From an uncultured bacterium (GTDB taxonomy: Bacteria > Bacillota > Clostridia > Lachnospirales > Lachnospiraceae): a stretch of 5,926 nucleotides of DNA. Below, piece after piece: positions 1 to 5,926 of the stretch. The position numbers and the translations under genes were made by a program. The DNA lies in NCBI GenBank assembly GCA_905215625.1, contig CAJMQQ010000091.1, forward strand, positions 1 to 5,926, read 5' to 3'. The stretch's first letter is position 1. Every line of letters begins with the position of its first letter. Under the pieces are notes generated by a model that saw nothing but the letters and a program-made list of their open reading frames with translations, made no database searches and was not told the DNA's origin.

Positions 1-446
1 CCGCTATTTTTGACGTGGAGTTTCCGCTGGGAAAATTGTTGTCCGGTCTTTTGGGCATTGATGACGAAGAGGATCAGCAGGAAGATAAAATGGCCCAGGT
101 GGTATGTCCGACCTGCGGCACCAGCTACGAGGAGTTTGTAGGCAACAGCCGGTTTGGCTGTATGGACTGCTACAGCGTCTTTGATTTGCTGATGAGCGAC
201 AATATTAAAAAGCTTCAGGGCGGGGACGCCCATGTAGGAAAACAGCCCAGATACCAGAAGATTCATCCGGCTTCCCAGGTTTTGGGAGAAGAAGAGGAAA
301 AGCCGGAAAAGGTGTCGGCAAAAGAGCAGATCGAGATTTTAAAAGCCCGTCTGGCGTCTGCTGTTTCCAATGAGGAATATGAGCTGGCAGCCCAGTACCG
401 GGACCAGATTAAGGAATTGGAGAAGGAGGAAAGCGGCAATGCTTAG
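1..446 (+). CDS. mcsA: McsA, activator of protein arginine kinase McsB (5'-truncated by window edge)
   Basis: McsA is a zinc-binding partner that activates the arginine kinase McsB and works with it in the CtsR/ClpC stress circuit in the cytoplasm. The reading frame is open to the window edge (first full codon at 3), so the gene starts upstream. A GTG at 15 could be read as a start, but it has no ribosome binding site, and the residues after it (LGKLLSGLLG) match the internal FSIHNLLSGLL stretch of Bacillus McsA, about 50 residues into the protein. The first cysteine cluster is therefore outside the window. The second is visible as CPTC (codons at 105-116) and CMDC (159-170), flanking an NSRFG segment. 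The C-terminus, from about 318, is a charged UVR-type coiled-coil motif with EEYELAAQYRDQIKELE, also found in UvrB and ClpC. The stop overlaps the mcsB start. Identification is by family pattern and gene order and is firm. Confidence 0.93.
   Translation, partial: AIFDVEFPLGKLLSGLLGIDDEEDQQEDKMAQVVCPTCGTSYEEFVGNSRFGCMDCYSVFDLLMSDNIKKLQGGDAHVGKQPRYQKIHPASQVLGEEEEKPEKVSAKEQIEILKARLASAVSNEEYELAAQYRDQIKELEKEESGNA
423..430 (+). promoter_or_regulatory. Ribosome binding site fixing the mcsB start
   Basis: AAGGAGGA lies 8 bases before the ATG at 439, inside the last codons of mcsA. The mcsB frame stays open further upstream, with an ATG at 370, but that longer form would only add mcsA-shadow residues rich in Arg and Trp and has no comparable site. 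This supports 439 as the true start and suggests translational coupling to mcsA. Confidence 0.85.
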
Positions 447-1482
447 ATGGTTTGAACGTGCGGAAGCTTCTCCTGGCAACGTAGTTTACAGCAGGGTACG
501 GCTGGCAAGAAACTGGGATGCCTACCGGTTCCCCCAGACCCTTTCCGATGAAGAAAGCAGGGAAGTGGTAAAACGTCTGCAGACAGGGTTAAAGGATCTC
601 CCCCAGGATGATGGAAGACCTTATGAATATGCCTGCCTGGAGAATTTGAAAGAACTGGACCGGATGGCCCTGCGGGAAAGAAGAATTTTAAATTCCGGTA
701 CAGTGGCGAAAAAAAGTCCTACCGGAATTATTATTTCCGAAGATGAAAGTACCAGCTTTATTTTAAATGGAGACGATCACATCCGGCTTCAGATTATGTC
801 TTCCGGACTGCATCTGGATGAATTGTGGCATAGGGCAGATCGGCTGGACGATTATGTAAATACCCGTTTCTCTTATGCATATGATGAAAAATACGGCTAC
901 TTGACGTCTTATCCTACTAATGTGGGAACGGGACTTCGGGCGTCTGCAGTTCTGCATCTTCCGACTCTTTCTATGGGAAAAAAGTTCCAGAACCTGCTGG
1001 CAGAAATGAGCCGGTTCGGCGTCAGCATCCGGGGCGTGTACGGGGAAGGAAGCGATAATTACGGCGCTCTTTACGAGATTGCCAACCAGAAAACCCTGGG
1101 TCAGAGCGAAAAAGAGATTATTGAGCTGGTAACCAAAATCGCCAGACAACTGGACGGACAGGAGAAAAAGGTCCGGAAAATGGCGCTGGAAAGCCACCGT
1201 CTGGAACGGGAAGACGAAGCGTACAAATCCTATGGCGTGTTAAAATATGCCAGACGGCTGTCCAGGAAAGACGCCATGGTATTTTTGTCCCAGTTAATGG
1301 CGGGAACTGCCGACGGCCTGCTTCATACCCAGGAGCCTTGTTCCATTTACCGGCTGATGTTAGGAATTCAGACGGCAAATCTTCAGAAGCTGTCCAGCCG
1401 CCCCTTAAATCAAGAAGAACTGGATATTGCCAGGGCGGCTTATCTGAGGGAAGAGCTTCCGGAACTGAAGGAAAGTTTATAA
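439..1482 (+). CDS. mcsB: McsB, protein arginine kinase (ATP:guanido phosphotransferase family)
   Basis: McsB transfers phosphate from ATP to arginine side chains of proteins; in Bacillus this marks them for ClpC-ClpP and inactivates the repressor CtsR. The protein is 347 residues, close to the usual 350-360. Visible phosphagen-kinase motifs are SRVRLARN (18-25), NGDDHIRL (110-117), PTNVGTGLRAS (159-169) and RGVYGEGS (198-205), including the catalytic-loop Glu203. Several positions differ from the Bacillus subtilis enzyme as I remember it, with a constant offset of 9. The Cys before PTNVGTG (Cys167) is Tyr158. The substrate-binding Glu of NEEDHIR is Asp112. The RDxxRA allosteric phosphoarginine site reads LDIARA (328-333), losing its first Arg. 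The frame is intact and all nucleotide-binding arginines I can place are present, so it is probably active. The start at 439 overlaps mcsA by 8 bases; clpC follows after 26. Confidence 0.95.
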   Translation: MLRWFERAEASPGNVVYSRVRLARNWDAYRFPQTLSDEESREVVKRLQTGLKDLPQDDGRPYEYACLENLKELDRMALRERRILNSGTVAKKSPTGIIISEDESTSFILNGDDHIRLQIMSSGLHLDELWHRADRLDDYVNTRFSYAYDEKYGYLTSYPTNVGTGLRASAVLHLPTLSMGKKFQNLLAEMSRFGVSIRGVYGEGSDNYGALYEIANQKTLGQSEKEIIELVTKIARQLDGQEKKVRKMALESHRLEREDEAYKSYGVLKYARRLSRKDAMVFLSQLMAGTADGLLHTQEPCSIYRLMLGIQTANLQKLSSRPLNQEELDIARAAYLREELPELKESL

Positions 1483-1495
1483 AGATTGCAATTTT

Positions 1496-1501
1496 AGGAG
1501 G
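1496..1501 (+). promoter_or_regulatory. Ribosome binding site fixing the clpC start
   Basis: A perfect AGGAGG ends 7 bases before the ATG at 1509. The frame is open back to a TTG at 1338, inside mcsB, but those extra residues have no Clp character, while MIDRFTAKAKEAI from 1509 is a standard ClpC N-terminus. No promoter or terminator is visible in the 26-base mcsB-clpC gap. Confidence 0.88.
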
Positions 1502-1508
1502 ACACAAT

Positions 1509-3977
1509 ATGATAGATCGATTTACTGCGAAAGCAAAGGAGGCCATCGGCCTGGCTGTGGACGCGGCAGAAGAGCTGGGACGCAGTTATGTAGGCACGGA
1601 ACATCTGCTGTTAGGCCTTCTGAGGGAAGGAAGCGGTGTTGCCGCGCGGGTACTGATGGAAAACGGGGTGGAAGAAAAGAAGGTGTTAAGCCTGATTAGC
1701 CAGCTGATTGCCCCGGACAATACCATCGGGCTGGCAGAACAGGAAAATTATACGCCCAGCGCCAGACGGGCGATTGAAAACAGTTACCGGGAGGCAATTC
1801 GTTTTAAAGCGCCGCTTATTGGCACGGAACACCTGCTGCTTGCAATGATTCGGGACGGAGACTGCGTGGCAGCCCGCCTGTTAAATACCATGGGAATCAG
1901 CGTCCAGAAAATCAACGTGGATCTTCTGGTCGCCATGGGAGAGGATGCGCCGTCTTCCGCCAGAGAAGAGGCTGCAAATGGAAAGAGCGCCGGAGGAAGG
2001 CAGGAAACCCCGACGCTGGATGCTTACAGCAGGGATCTGACGGCCCTGGCAAAGTCAGGAAAGCTGGATCCGGTTATCGGGCGGCAGACGGAAATGCAGA
2101 GAGTGGTTCAGATTTTAAGCCGCCGTACCAAAAACAATCCTTGCTTAATTGGAGAACCTGGAGTTGGAAAGACAGCAGTTGTGGAAGGACTGGCCCAGTT
2201 AATCGCTTCAGGGGATGTGCCGGATACCATTGCAGATAAGCGGGTCATGACCCTGGATCTTTCCGGTATGGTAGCAGGATCTAAGTACAGAGGCGAGTTT
2301 GAAGAACGGATTAAAAATGTGATTTCCGAAGTAACCCAGGATGGAAACGTACTGTTGTTTATTGACGAGATTCATACCATTATCGGAGCCGGAGGGGCAG
2401 AAGGCGCCCTGGATGCATCCAATATTTTAAAGCCGTCTTTAGCCAGAGGCGAGCTTCAGCTCATTGGGGCGACAACGGTAGAAGAATACCGTAAATATAT
2501 CGAAAAAGATTCCGCACTGGAGAGAAGATTCCAGCCGGTTACCGTAGAGGAACCGACAGAAACAGAAGCGGTAGAGATTTTGAAAGGTTTAAAAGGCCGT
2601 TATGAAGAACACCACAAGGTAACCATTACGGATGAAGCTCTGGAAGCGGCAGTCAAGCTGTCTGCCCGTTATATCAATGACCGGTTCCTTCCGGATAAGG
2701 CCATTGATTTGATTGACGAGGCATCTTCTAAGGTGCGCCTGGCCGGGTTTGCCGAACCGCCGGAGATTAAGGATTTAGAGGCAGATATTGCGGCTCTGGA
2801 AAAACAGAAAGAAAATGCCATCCGTACAGAAGCCTACGAAAAAGCCGGTGAAATTAAGAAAAAGCAAGAAAAGAAACGGGAAAAGATTGAAAAAATCCGT
2901 GCAAAGTGGGAGAAAGAGAGAAATAGCCGTCCGAGGCTTGTAGATGAAAACGAGATTGCAGACGTGGTAGCCGGCTGGACCAAGATTCCGGTGCGAAAGC
3001 TGGAAGAGGAAGAATCTGAACGGTTAAAGAAGCTGGAATCCATTCTTCACGAACGGGTAGTCGGCCAGGAAGAAGCGGTAACAGCCGTTTCCAAGGCAAT
3101 CCGCAGAGGAAGGGTTGGATTAAAAGATCCGAAGCGTCCCATTGGTTCCTTCCTGTTTTTAGGACCCACCGGCGTAGGGAAAACCGAGCTTTGCAAAGCG
3201 CTTGCAGAAGCAATGTTCGGCACAGAAAATGCGCTGATCCGCGTTGATATGTCAGAATACATGGAAAAGCACAGCGTTTCCAAGATGATTGGTTCTCCGC
3301 CAGGATATGTAGGATATGAAGAAGGCGGCCAGCTCAGTGAAAAGGTTCGCAGAAATCCCTATTCGGTCATCCTTTTTGACGAGGTGGAAAAGGCTCATCC
3401 GGACGTATTTAACATCCTGCTTCAGGTACTGGACGACGGTCATATTACCGATGCCCAGGGACGAAAAATTGACTTTAAAAACACCATTATTATTATGACG
3501 TCTAACGCAGGCGCTGAGAACATTATTTCTCCGAAACGCTTGGGCTTTGCCTCTGTCAGTGATGAAAAGGAAAACTATGCCTTTATGAAAGGGCGGGTCA
3601 TGGATGAGGTGAAGCGTCTGTTTAAGCCGGAGTTCTTAAACCGGATTGACGATATTATCGTGTTCCATCAGCTCAACAAGGATCACATGAAGGAAATTGT
3701 ATCTATTATGTTAAAGTCTGTAGAAAAACGTGCAAAAGAGCAGATGGATATTACCCTTTCCGTAACTGCCCAGGCAAAAGAACTTCTGGTGGATAAGGGC
3801 TATGATGAAAAATACGGCGCCCGTCCTCTTAGAAGAACCATCCAGAACCTGCTGGAGGATAAGCTGGCAGAAGCGGTATTGGACGGAACAGTAAAGGTGG
3901 GCGATGAAGTGGAAGTGGTTCCTTCGTCCGGAGCCCTTGAGTTTTCTGTAACTGCTCAGCCGGGTGCAAAGCAGTAA
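1509..3977 (+). CDS. clpC: ClpC, AAA+ unfoldase of the ClpCP protease
   Basis: ClpC is a class I HSP100 ATPase that forms a hexamer, unfolds tagged or damaged proteins and threads them into ClpP. The length, 822 residues, is typical. Domains in order: a double Clp_N repeat (about 4-140) in which GTEHLLL occurs twice; a linker (about 145-170); AAA+ module 1 with Walker A GEPGVGKT (215-222) and Walker B VLLFIDE (281-287); a short charged coiled-coil middle domain with a UVR-like helix (about 415-470), the length expected for ClpC rather than ClpB; AAA+ module 2 with Walker A GPTGVGKT (552-559) and Walker B ILFDE (ends at Glu625); the ClpP-docking tripeptide LGF (678-680); and a C-terminal D2-small domain with GARPLRR. 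Glu31 and Glu107 of the N-domain correspond to the two glutamates known to bind phosphoarginine in Bacillus ClpC (Glu32, Glu106). No key residue appears missing. No terminator follows, so transcripts may run on into the next genes. Confidence 0.98.
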   Translation: MIDRFTAKAKEAIGLAVDAAEELGRSYVGTEHLLLGLLREGSGVAARVLMENGVEEKKVLSLISQLIAPDNTIGLAEQENYTPSARRAIENSYREAIRFKAPLIGTEHLLLAMIRDGDCVAARLLNTMGISVQKINVDLLVAMGEDAPSSAREEAANGKSAGGRQETPTLDAYSRDLTALAKSGKLDPVIGRQTEMQRVVQILSRRTKNNPCLIGEPGVGKTAVVEGLAQLIASGDVPDTIADKRVMTLDLSGMVAGSKYRGEFEERIKNVISEVTQDGNVLLFIDEIHTIIGAGGAEGALDASNILKPSLARGELQLIGATTVEEYRKYIEKDSALERRFQPVTVEEPTETEAVEILKGLKGRYEEHHKVTITDEALEAAVKLSARYINDRFLPDKAIDLIDEASSKVRLAGFAEPPEIKDLEADIAALEKQKENAIRTEAYEKAGEIKKKQEKKREKIEKIRAKWEKERNSRPRLVDENEIADVVAGWTKIPVRKLEEEESERLKKLESILHERVVGQEEAVTAVSKAIRRGRVGLKDPKRPIGSFLFLGPTGVGKTELCKALAEAMFGTENALIRVDMSEYMEKHSVSKMIGSPPGYVGYEEGGQLSEKVRRNPYSVILFDEVEKAHPDVFNILLQVLDDGHITDAQGRKIDFKNTIIIMTSNAGAENIISPKRLGFASVSDEKENYAFMKGRVMDEVKRLFKPEFLNRIDDIIVFHQLNKDHMKEIVSIMLKSVEKRAKEQMDITLSVTAQAKELLVDKGYDEKYGARPLRRTIQNLLEDKLAEAVLDGTVKVGDEVEVVPSSGALEFSVTAQPGAKQ

Positions 3978-3984
3978 AAATTGC

Positions 3985-4013
3985 TGGATATTTTGGCGAA
4001 AAAATGCTATAAT
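3985..4013 (+). promoter_or_regulatory. Extended -10 (sigma-A type) promoter for the small gene and radA
   Basis: A perfect TATAAT at 4008-4013 is preceded by TGC, giving the extended -10 form TGnTATAAT. A 17-base spacer separates it from TGGATA at 3985-3990, a 4 of 6 match to TTGACA. Transcription would start near 4020, leaving a leader of about 35 bases with AGGAGG at 4041-4046, 8 bases before the ATG at 4055. It lies just after the clpC stop. The -10 box is inside an inverted repeat, described separately. Confidence 0.75.
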
Positions 4014-4032
4014 GACTAAAATACTTATAGCA
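4005..4032. repeat. Perfect inverted repeat over the -10 box, possible operator
   Basis: TGCTATAA (4005-4012) and TTATAGCA (4025-4032) are exact reverse complements separated by 12 bases, so the arms repeat at a 20-base interval, about two helical turns. The left arm contains most of the -10 box and the right arm lies just past the expected start site. No T-run follows on the + strand (AAAATA follows), so it is not a + strand terminator. A binding site for a dimeric regulator is the simplest reading. On the - strand the arms are followed by six Ts, so a weak, AT-rich terminator on that strand is possible, although no - strand gene needs one. The repeat is seen directly; its function is inferred. 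Confidence 0.7.
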
Positions 4033-4054
4033 AAAATACCAGGAGGATAGAGAA

Positions 4055-4465
4055 ATGCCCGCAAATGAGTTAATCCGCAGCGAAGCTGACGGAAGCATTA
4101 GTTTTGGAGATTACAAGTTGTCTGCCAAGGCAAAATTAGATAATTTTGAACATCAGGGAGATTTGTATAAAGTAAAAACGTTTTATGAAATTACCAAACT
4201 GGAAAAAAAGGGAATGTTTGTCTATGAGTCCGTACCAGGCACTGCTGTAGAGAAACTTCATGTAACAGACAGAGGATGCACCTGCGTGGTAAGAGGTGAC
4301 AAAGATGCCCAGCTTACCATCCAGTTAGAGGATGATACCGATTATGAGGTTTATGTAGACGATGTTTCCGTAGGAGGAATGAAGACCAATATGAGCGGCA
4401 AGCTGGTAGTCAGCGTAGAACTTGGCGAAGGCGTTGCAGCAGATATTCGTGTGGAGAAGAGATAA
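4055..4465 (+). CDS. Small acidic beta-rich protein of unknown function, between clpC and radA
   Basis: I do not recognise a characterised family. The protein has 136 residues, is acidic (about 25 Asp/Glu against 18 Lys/Arg), and has no signal peptide or membrane segment, so it is probably cytoplasmic. The sequence alternates short hydrophobic and charged stretches typical of beta strands: FGDYKLSAKAKLDNF (17-31), YKVKTFYEIT (38-47), a CTC pair at 75-77, and a C-terminal part with YEVYVDD (97-103), TNMSGKLVVSVEL (111-123) and DIRVEK. The latter resembles repeats in beta-sandwich or carbohydrate-associated modules. I recall similar Lachnospiraceae proteins being labelled endosialidase, but I see no catalytic motif that supports an enzyme. 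The gene looks real: AGGAGG at 4041-4046, its own promoter, codon use like its neighbours, and radA starting 3 bases after its stop. The tight linkage suggests co-expression with radA, not necessarily a shared function. Confidence 0.85.
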   Translation: MPANELIRSEADGSISFGDYKLSAKAKLDNFEHQGDLYKVKTFYEITKLEKKGMFVYESVPGTAVEKLHVTDRGCTCVVRGDKDAQLTIQLEDDTDYEVYVDDVSVGGMKTNMSGKLVVSVELGEGVAADIRVEKR

Positions 4466-4468
4466 TTT

Positions 4469-5875
4469 ATGGCAAAAGCGAAAACAACTGTATTTTTCTG
4501 CAAGGAATGCGGATATGAATCCGCTAAATGGATGGGTCAGTGCCCAGCTTGCAGGGAATGGAATACATTCGTAGAAGCGCCAGCCGAAAAGAAGGAGCCG
4601 CGGGGCCTTGGCCTTGCGGCTTCCCGTAATTTAGGAGGGCCTTACGGCCAGCAGGGAAAGGTTGGAGAGGGCAGCGCCCGTCCTTCTTTGCTGTCGGAGA
4701 TTTCTGTAGAGGAAAAAGACCGGATTTCTACTGGATTTCCGGAATTAGACAGGGTGCTGGGAGATGGAATTGTAGCTGGTTCCTTGGTGTTGGTAGGAGG
4801 AGATCCGGGAATTGGAAAATCCACCCTTCTTTTGCAGGTGTGCCGCAATCTGGCAGGCAATGGCAGAAGAGTTCTGTATATTTCGGGAGAAGAATCCTTA
4901 AAACAGATTAAACTGAGGGCAAACCGGATTGGTCCGGTAACCGGAGAACTGCGGTTTCTGTGCGAGACCAATCTGGAACAGATTGAAACCATTATCAGCA
5001 GGGAAAAGCCGGAAATCGTGATCATTGATTCCATTCAGACCATGTTCCGGGAAGAAGTGGCGTCTGCACCGGGAAGCGTCAGCCAGGTACGGGAATCGAC
5101 CAGCCTGCTGATGCAGATTGCAAAAGGCCTTGGTATTGCAGTTTTTATTGTAGGCCATGTGACGAAAGAAGGCGTAGTGGCAGGACCGAGAGTGCTGGAA
5201 CATATGGTAGACACGGTGCTGTATTTTGAAGGAGACCGCCATGCCTCCTACCGGATTCTCAGAGGGGTGAAAAACCGTTTTGGATCTACCAATGAGATAG
5301 GCGTATTTGAAATGCAGGAAACGGGACTGGCAGAAGTGGAAAATCCGTCGGAATATATGCTTTCCGGACGGCCCCAGGATGCGTCGGGAGCAGTTGTGGC
5401 CTGTCTGATAGAAGGGACCAGGCCGATTCTTCTGGAAGTCCAGGCTCTGGTTACGGAAACTAGCTTCGGAATGCCCAGAAGGACGGCGGCGGGAACGGAT
5501 TACAACAGGGTCAATCTGTTGATGGCGGTTCTGGAAAAACGCTGCCACTACGATATGGCCAGATTTGACGCTTATGTCAATATTGCCGGCGGCATGAAAA
5601 TGAATGAACCGGCGCTGGATCTTGCCATTGTTATGGCGCTGATTTCCAGCTATAAAGACCGTCCTGTGGATCCTGGGCTGATTCTGTTTGGCGAAGTAGG
5701 ATTGTCTGGGGAAGTCCGGGCTGTATCCATGGCGGAACAGAGGGTGGCAGAGGCGGTTAAACTGGGATTTACCACCTGCATTCTGCCGGAGATCTGTCTG
5801 GAGAAGATGAAGCCGACAGACAAAATCCGTCTGATCGGCGTCCGGAATATTAAAGAAGCGATTGCACTGCTGTAA
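4469..5875 (+). CDS. radA: RadA (Sms), DNA repair and recombination ATPase
   Basis: RadA is a RecA-like hexameric helicase that promotes branch migration of recombination intermediates and, in some Gram-positives, natural transformation. The 468 residues are about the family length (450-460). Parts in order: a four-cysteine zinc finger (Cys11, Cys14, Cys25, Cys28) in CKECGYES and CPAC; a low-complexity linker; a RecA-like core with Walker A GGDPGIGKST (110-119) and Walker B EIVIIDS with Asp187; the RadA signature KNRFG (268-272); and a C-terminal Lon-protease-like domain (about 300-468) with GGMKMNEPALDLAI and GEVGLSGEVRAV. In place of the Lon serine site the sequence reads EPALDLA, as is usual for RadA, so this domain is structural rather than proteolytic. 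The ATG at 4469 comes 3 bases after the previous stop. The only ribosome binding site is a weak GGAG at 4453-4456, 12 bases away, so translation probably depends partly on coupling to the upstream gene. Confidence 0.98.
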   Translation: MAKAKTTVFFCKECGYESAKWMGQCPACREWNTFVEAPAEKKEPRGLGLAASRNLGGPYGQQGKVGEGSARPSLLSEISVEEKDRISTGFPELDRVLGDGIVAGSLVLVGGDPGIGKSTLLLQVCRNLAGNGRRVLYISGEESLKQIKLRANRIGPVTGELRFLCETNLEQIETIISREKPEIVIIDSIQTMFREEVASAPGSVSQVRESTSLLMQIAKGLGIAVFIVGHVTKEGVVAGPRVLEHMVDTVLYFEGDRHASYRILRGVKNRFGSTNEIGVFEMQETGLAEVENPSEYMLSGRPQDASGAVVACLIEGTRPILLEVQALVTETSFGMPRRTAAGTDYNRVNLLMAVLEKRCHYDMARFDAYVNIAGGMKMNEPALDLAIVMALISSYKDRPVDPGLILFGEVGLSGEVRAVSMAEQRVAEAVKLGFTTCILPEICLEKMKPTDKIRLIGVRNIKEAIALL

Positions 5876-5892
5876 GATGACTGGCAACAAAT

Positions 5893-5916
5893 AAGGGGCA
5901 TGACAGCTCCTTTTTT
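5893..5916 (+). terminator. Intrinsic terminator after radA
   Basis: AAGGGGC (5893-5899) pairs with GCTCCTT (5906-5912), with one G-U wobble, around a 6-base loop. The hairpin runs into six Ts (5911-5916). It lies 17 bases after the radA stop and marks the end of the transcription unit. The bases after it to the window end show no gene. Confidence 0.85.
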
Positions 5917-5926
5917 AATTAAAATA

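Noticed and set aside
15..17. GTG as the start of a short McsA
   Set aside because: There is no ribosome binding site, and the frame continues upstream into residues matching the interior of McsA; the gene is cut by the window edge.
370..438. Possible N-terminal extension of McsB from an ATG inside mcsA
   Set aside because: The residues are an out-of-frame shadow of the mcsA UVR motif; the ATG at 439 has a strong ribosome binding site and gives a normal McsB length.
1338..1508. Possible 57-residue N-terminal extension of ClpC from a TTG inside mcsB
   Set aside because: The extension overlaps conserved mcsB sequence and has no Clp character, and AGGAGG sits correctly before the ATG at 1509.
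1593..1838. Near-identical 18-base stretches at 1593-1610 and 1821-1838
   Set aside because: They encode the GTEHLL core of the two Clp_N repeats, the normal internal duplication of the ClpC N-domain, not a separate repeat element.
4000..4040. Inverted repeat as a - strand terminator
   Set aside because: The stem has only two G-C pairs and no - strand gene ends there; overlap with a good + strand promoter makes an operator more likely.
4898..5890. A 330-codon open frame on the - strand opposite radA
   Set aside because: It lies opposite the well-conserved radA frame, its translation is rich in His, Arg, Gln and Phe with no recognisable domain, and it reads as a shadow of radA codon bias.

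Overview
The window reads as ordinary chromosomal DNA from a Gram-positive Clostridia-type bacterium, most likely Lachnospiraceae. I infer this from the gene set (mcsA-mcsB-clpC then radA, known in Bacillota), the strong AGGAGG ribosome binding sites, the intermediate GC content and the style of the proteins. The genus cannot be named from the sequence alone. All five genes are on the + strand and nearly the whole window is coding. I see no mobile element, CRISPR array, tRNA or rRNA.

Positions 1-3977 hold the tail of a protein quality-control operon: mcsA (5' end outside the window), mcsB and clpC. In the known system McsB phosphorylates arginines on proteins, McsA assists it, and ClpC binds phosphoarginine-tagged proteins and unfolds them into ClpP. 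mcsA and mcsB overlap by 8 bases, and clpC starts 26 bases after mcsB, so they are almost certainly co-transcribed. The repressor gene ctsR and its operators would be expected upstream, outside the window.

Positions 3978-4054 are the only non-coding gap of note. It carries a good extended -10 promoter whose -10 box lies inside one arm of a perfect 8-base inverted repeat. This drives a 136-residue acidic, beta-rich protein of unknown function (4055-4465), followed after 3 bases by radA (4469-5875), the DNA repair and recombination helicase. An intrinsic terminator at 5893-5916 closes the unit.

I did not find a new defence or mobile system. The points worth a second look are these: McsB departs from the Bacillus pattern at several active-site and allosteric positions while ClpC keeps its phosphoarginine-binding glutamates; the promoter sits inside an inverted repeat; and an unrecognised small gene is wedged between clpC and radA.
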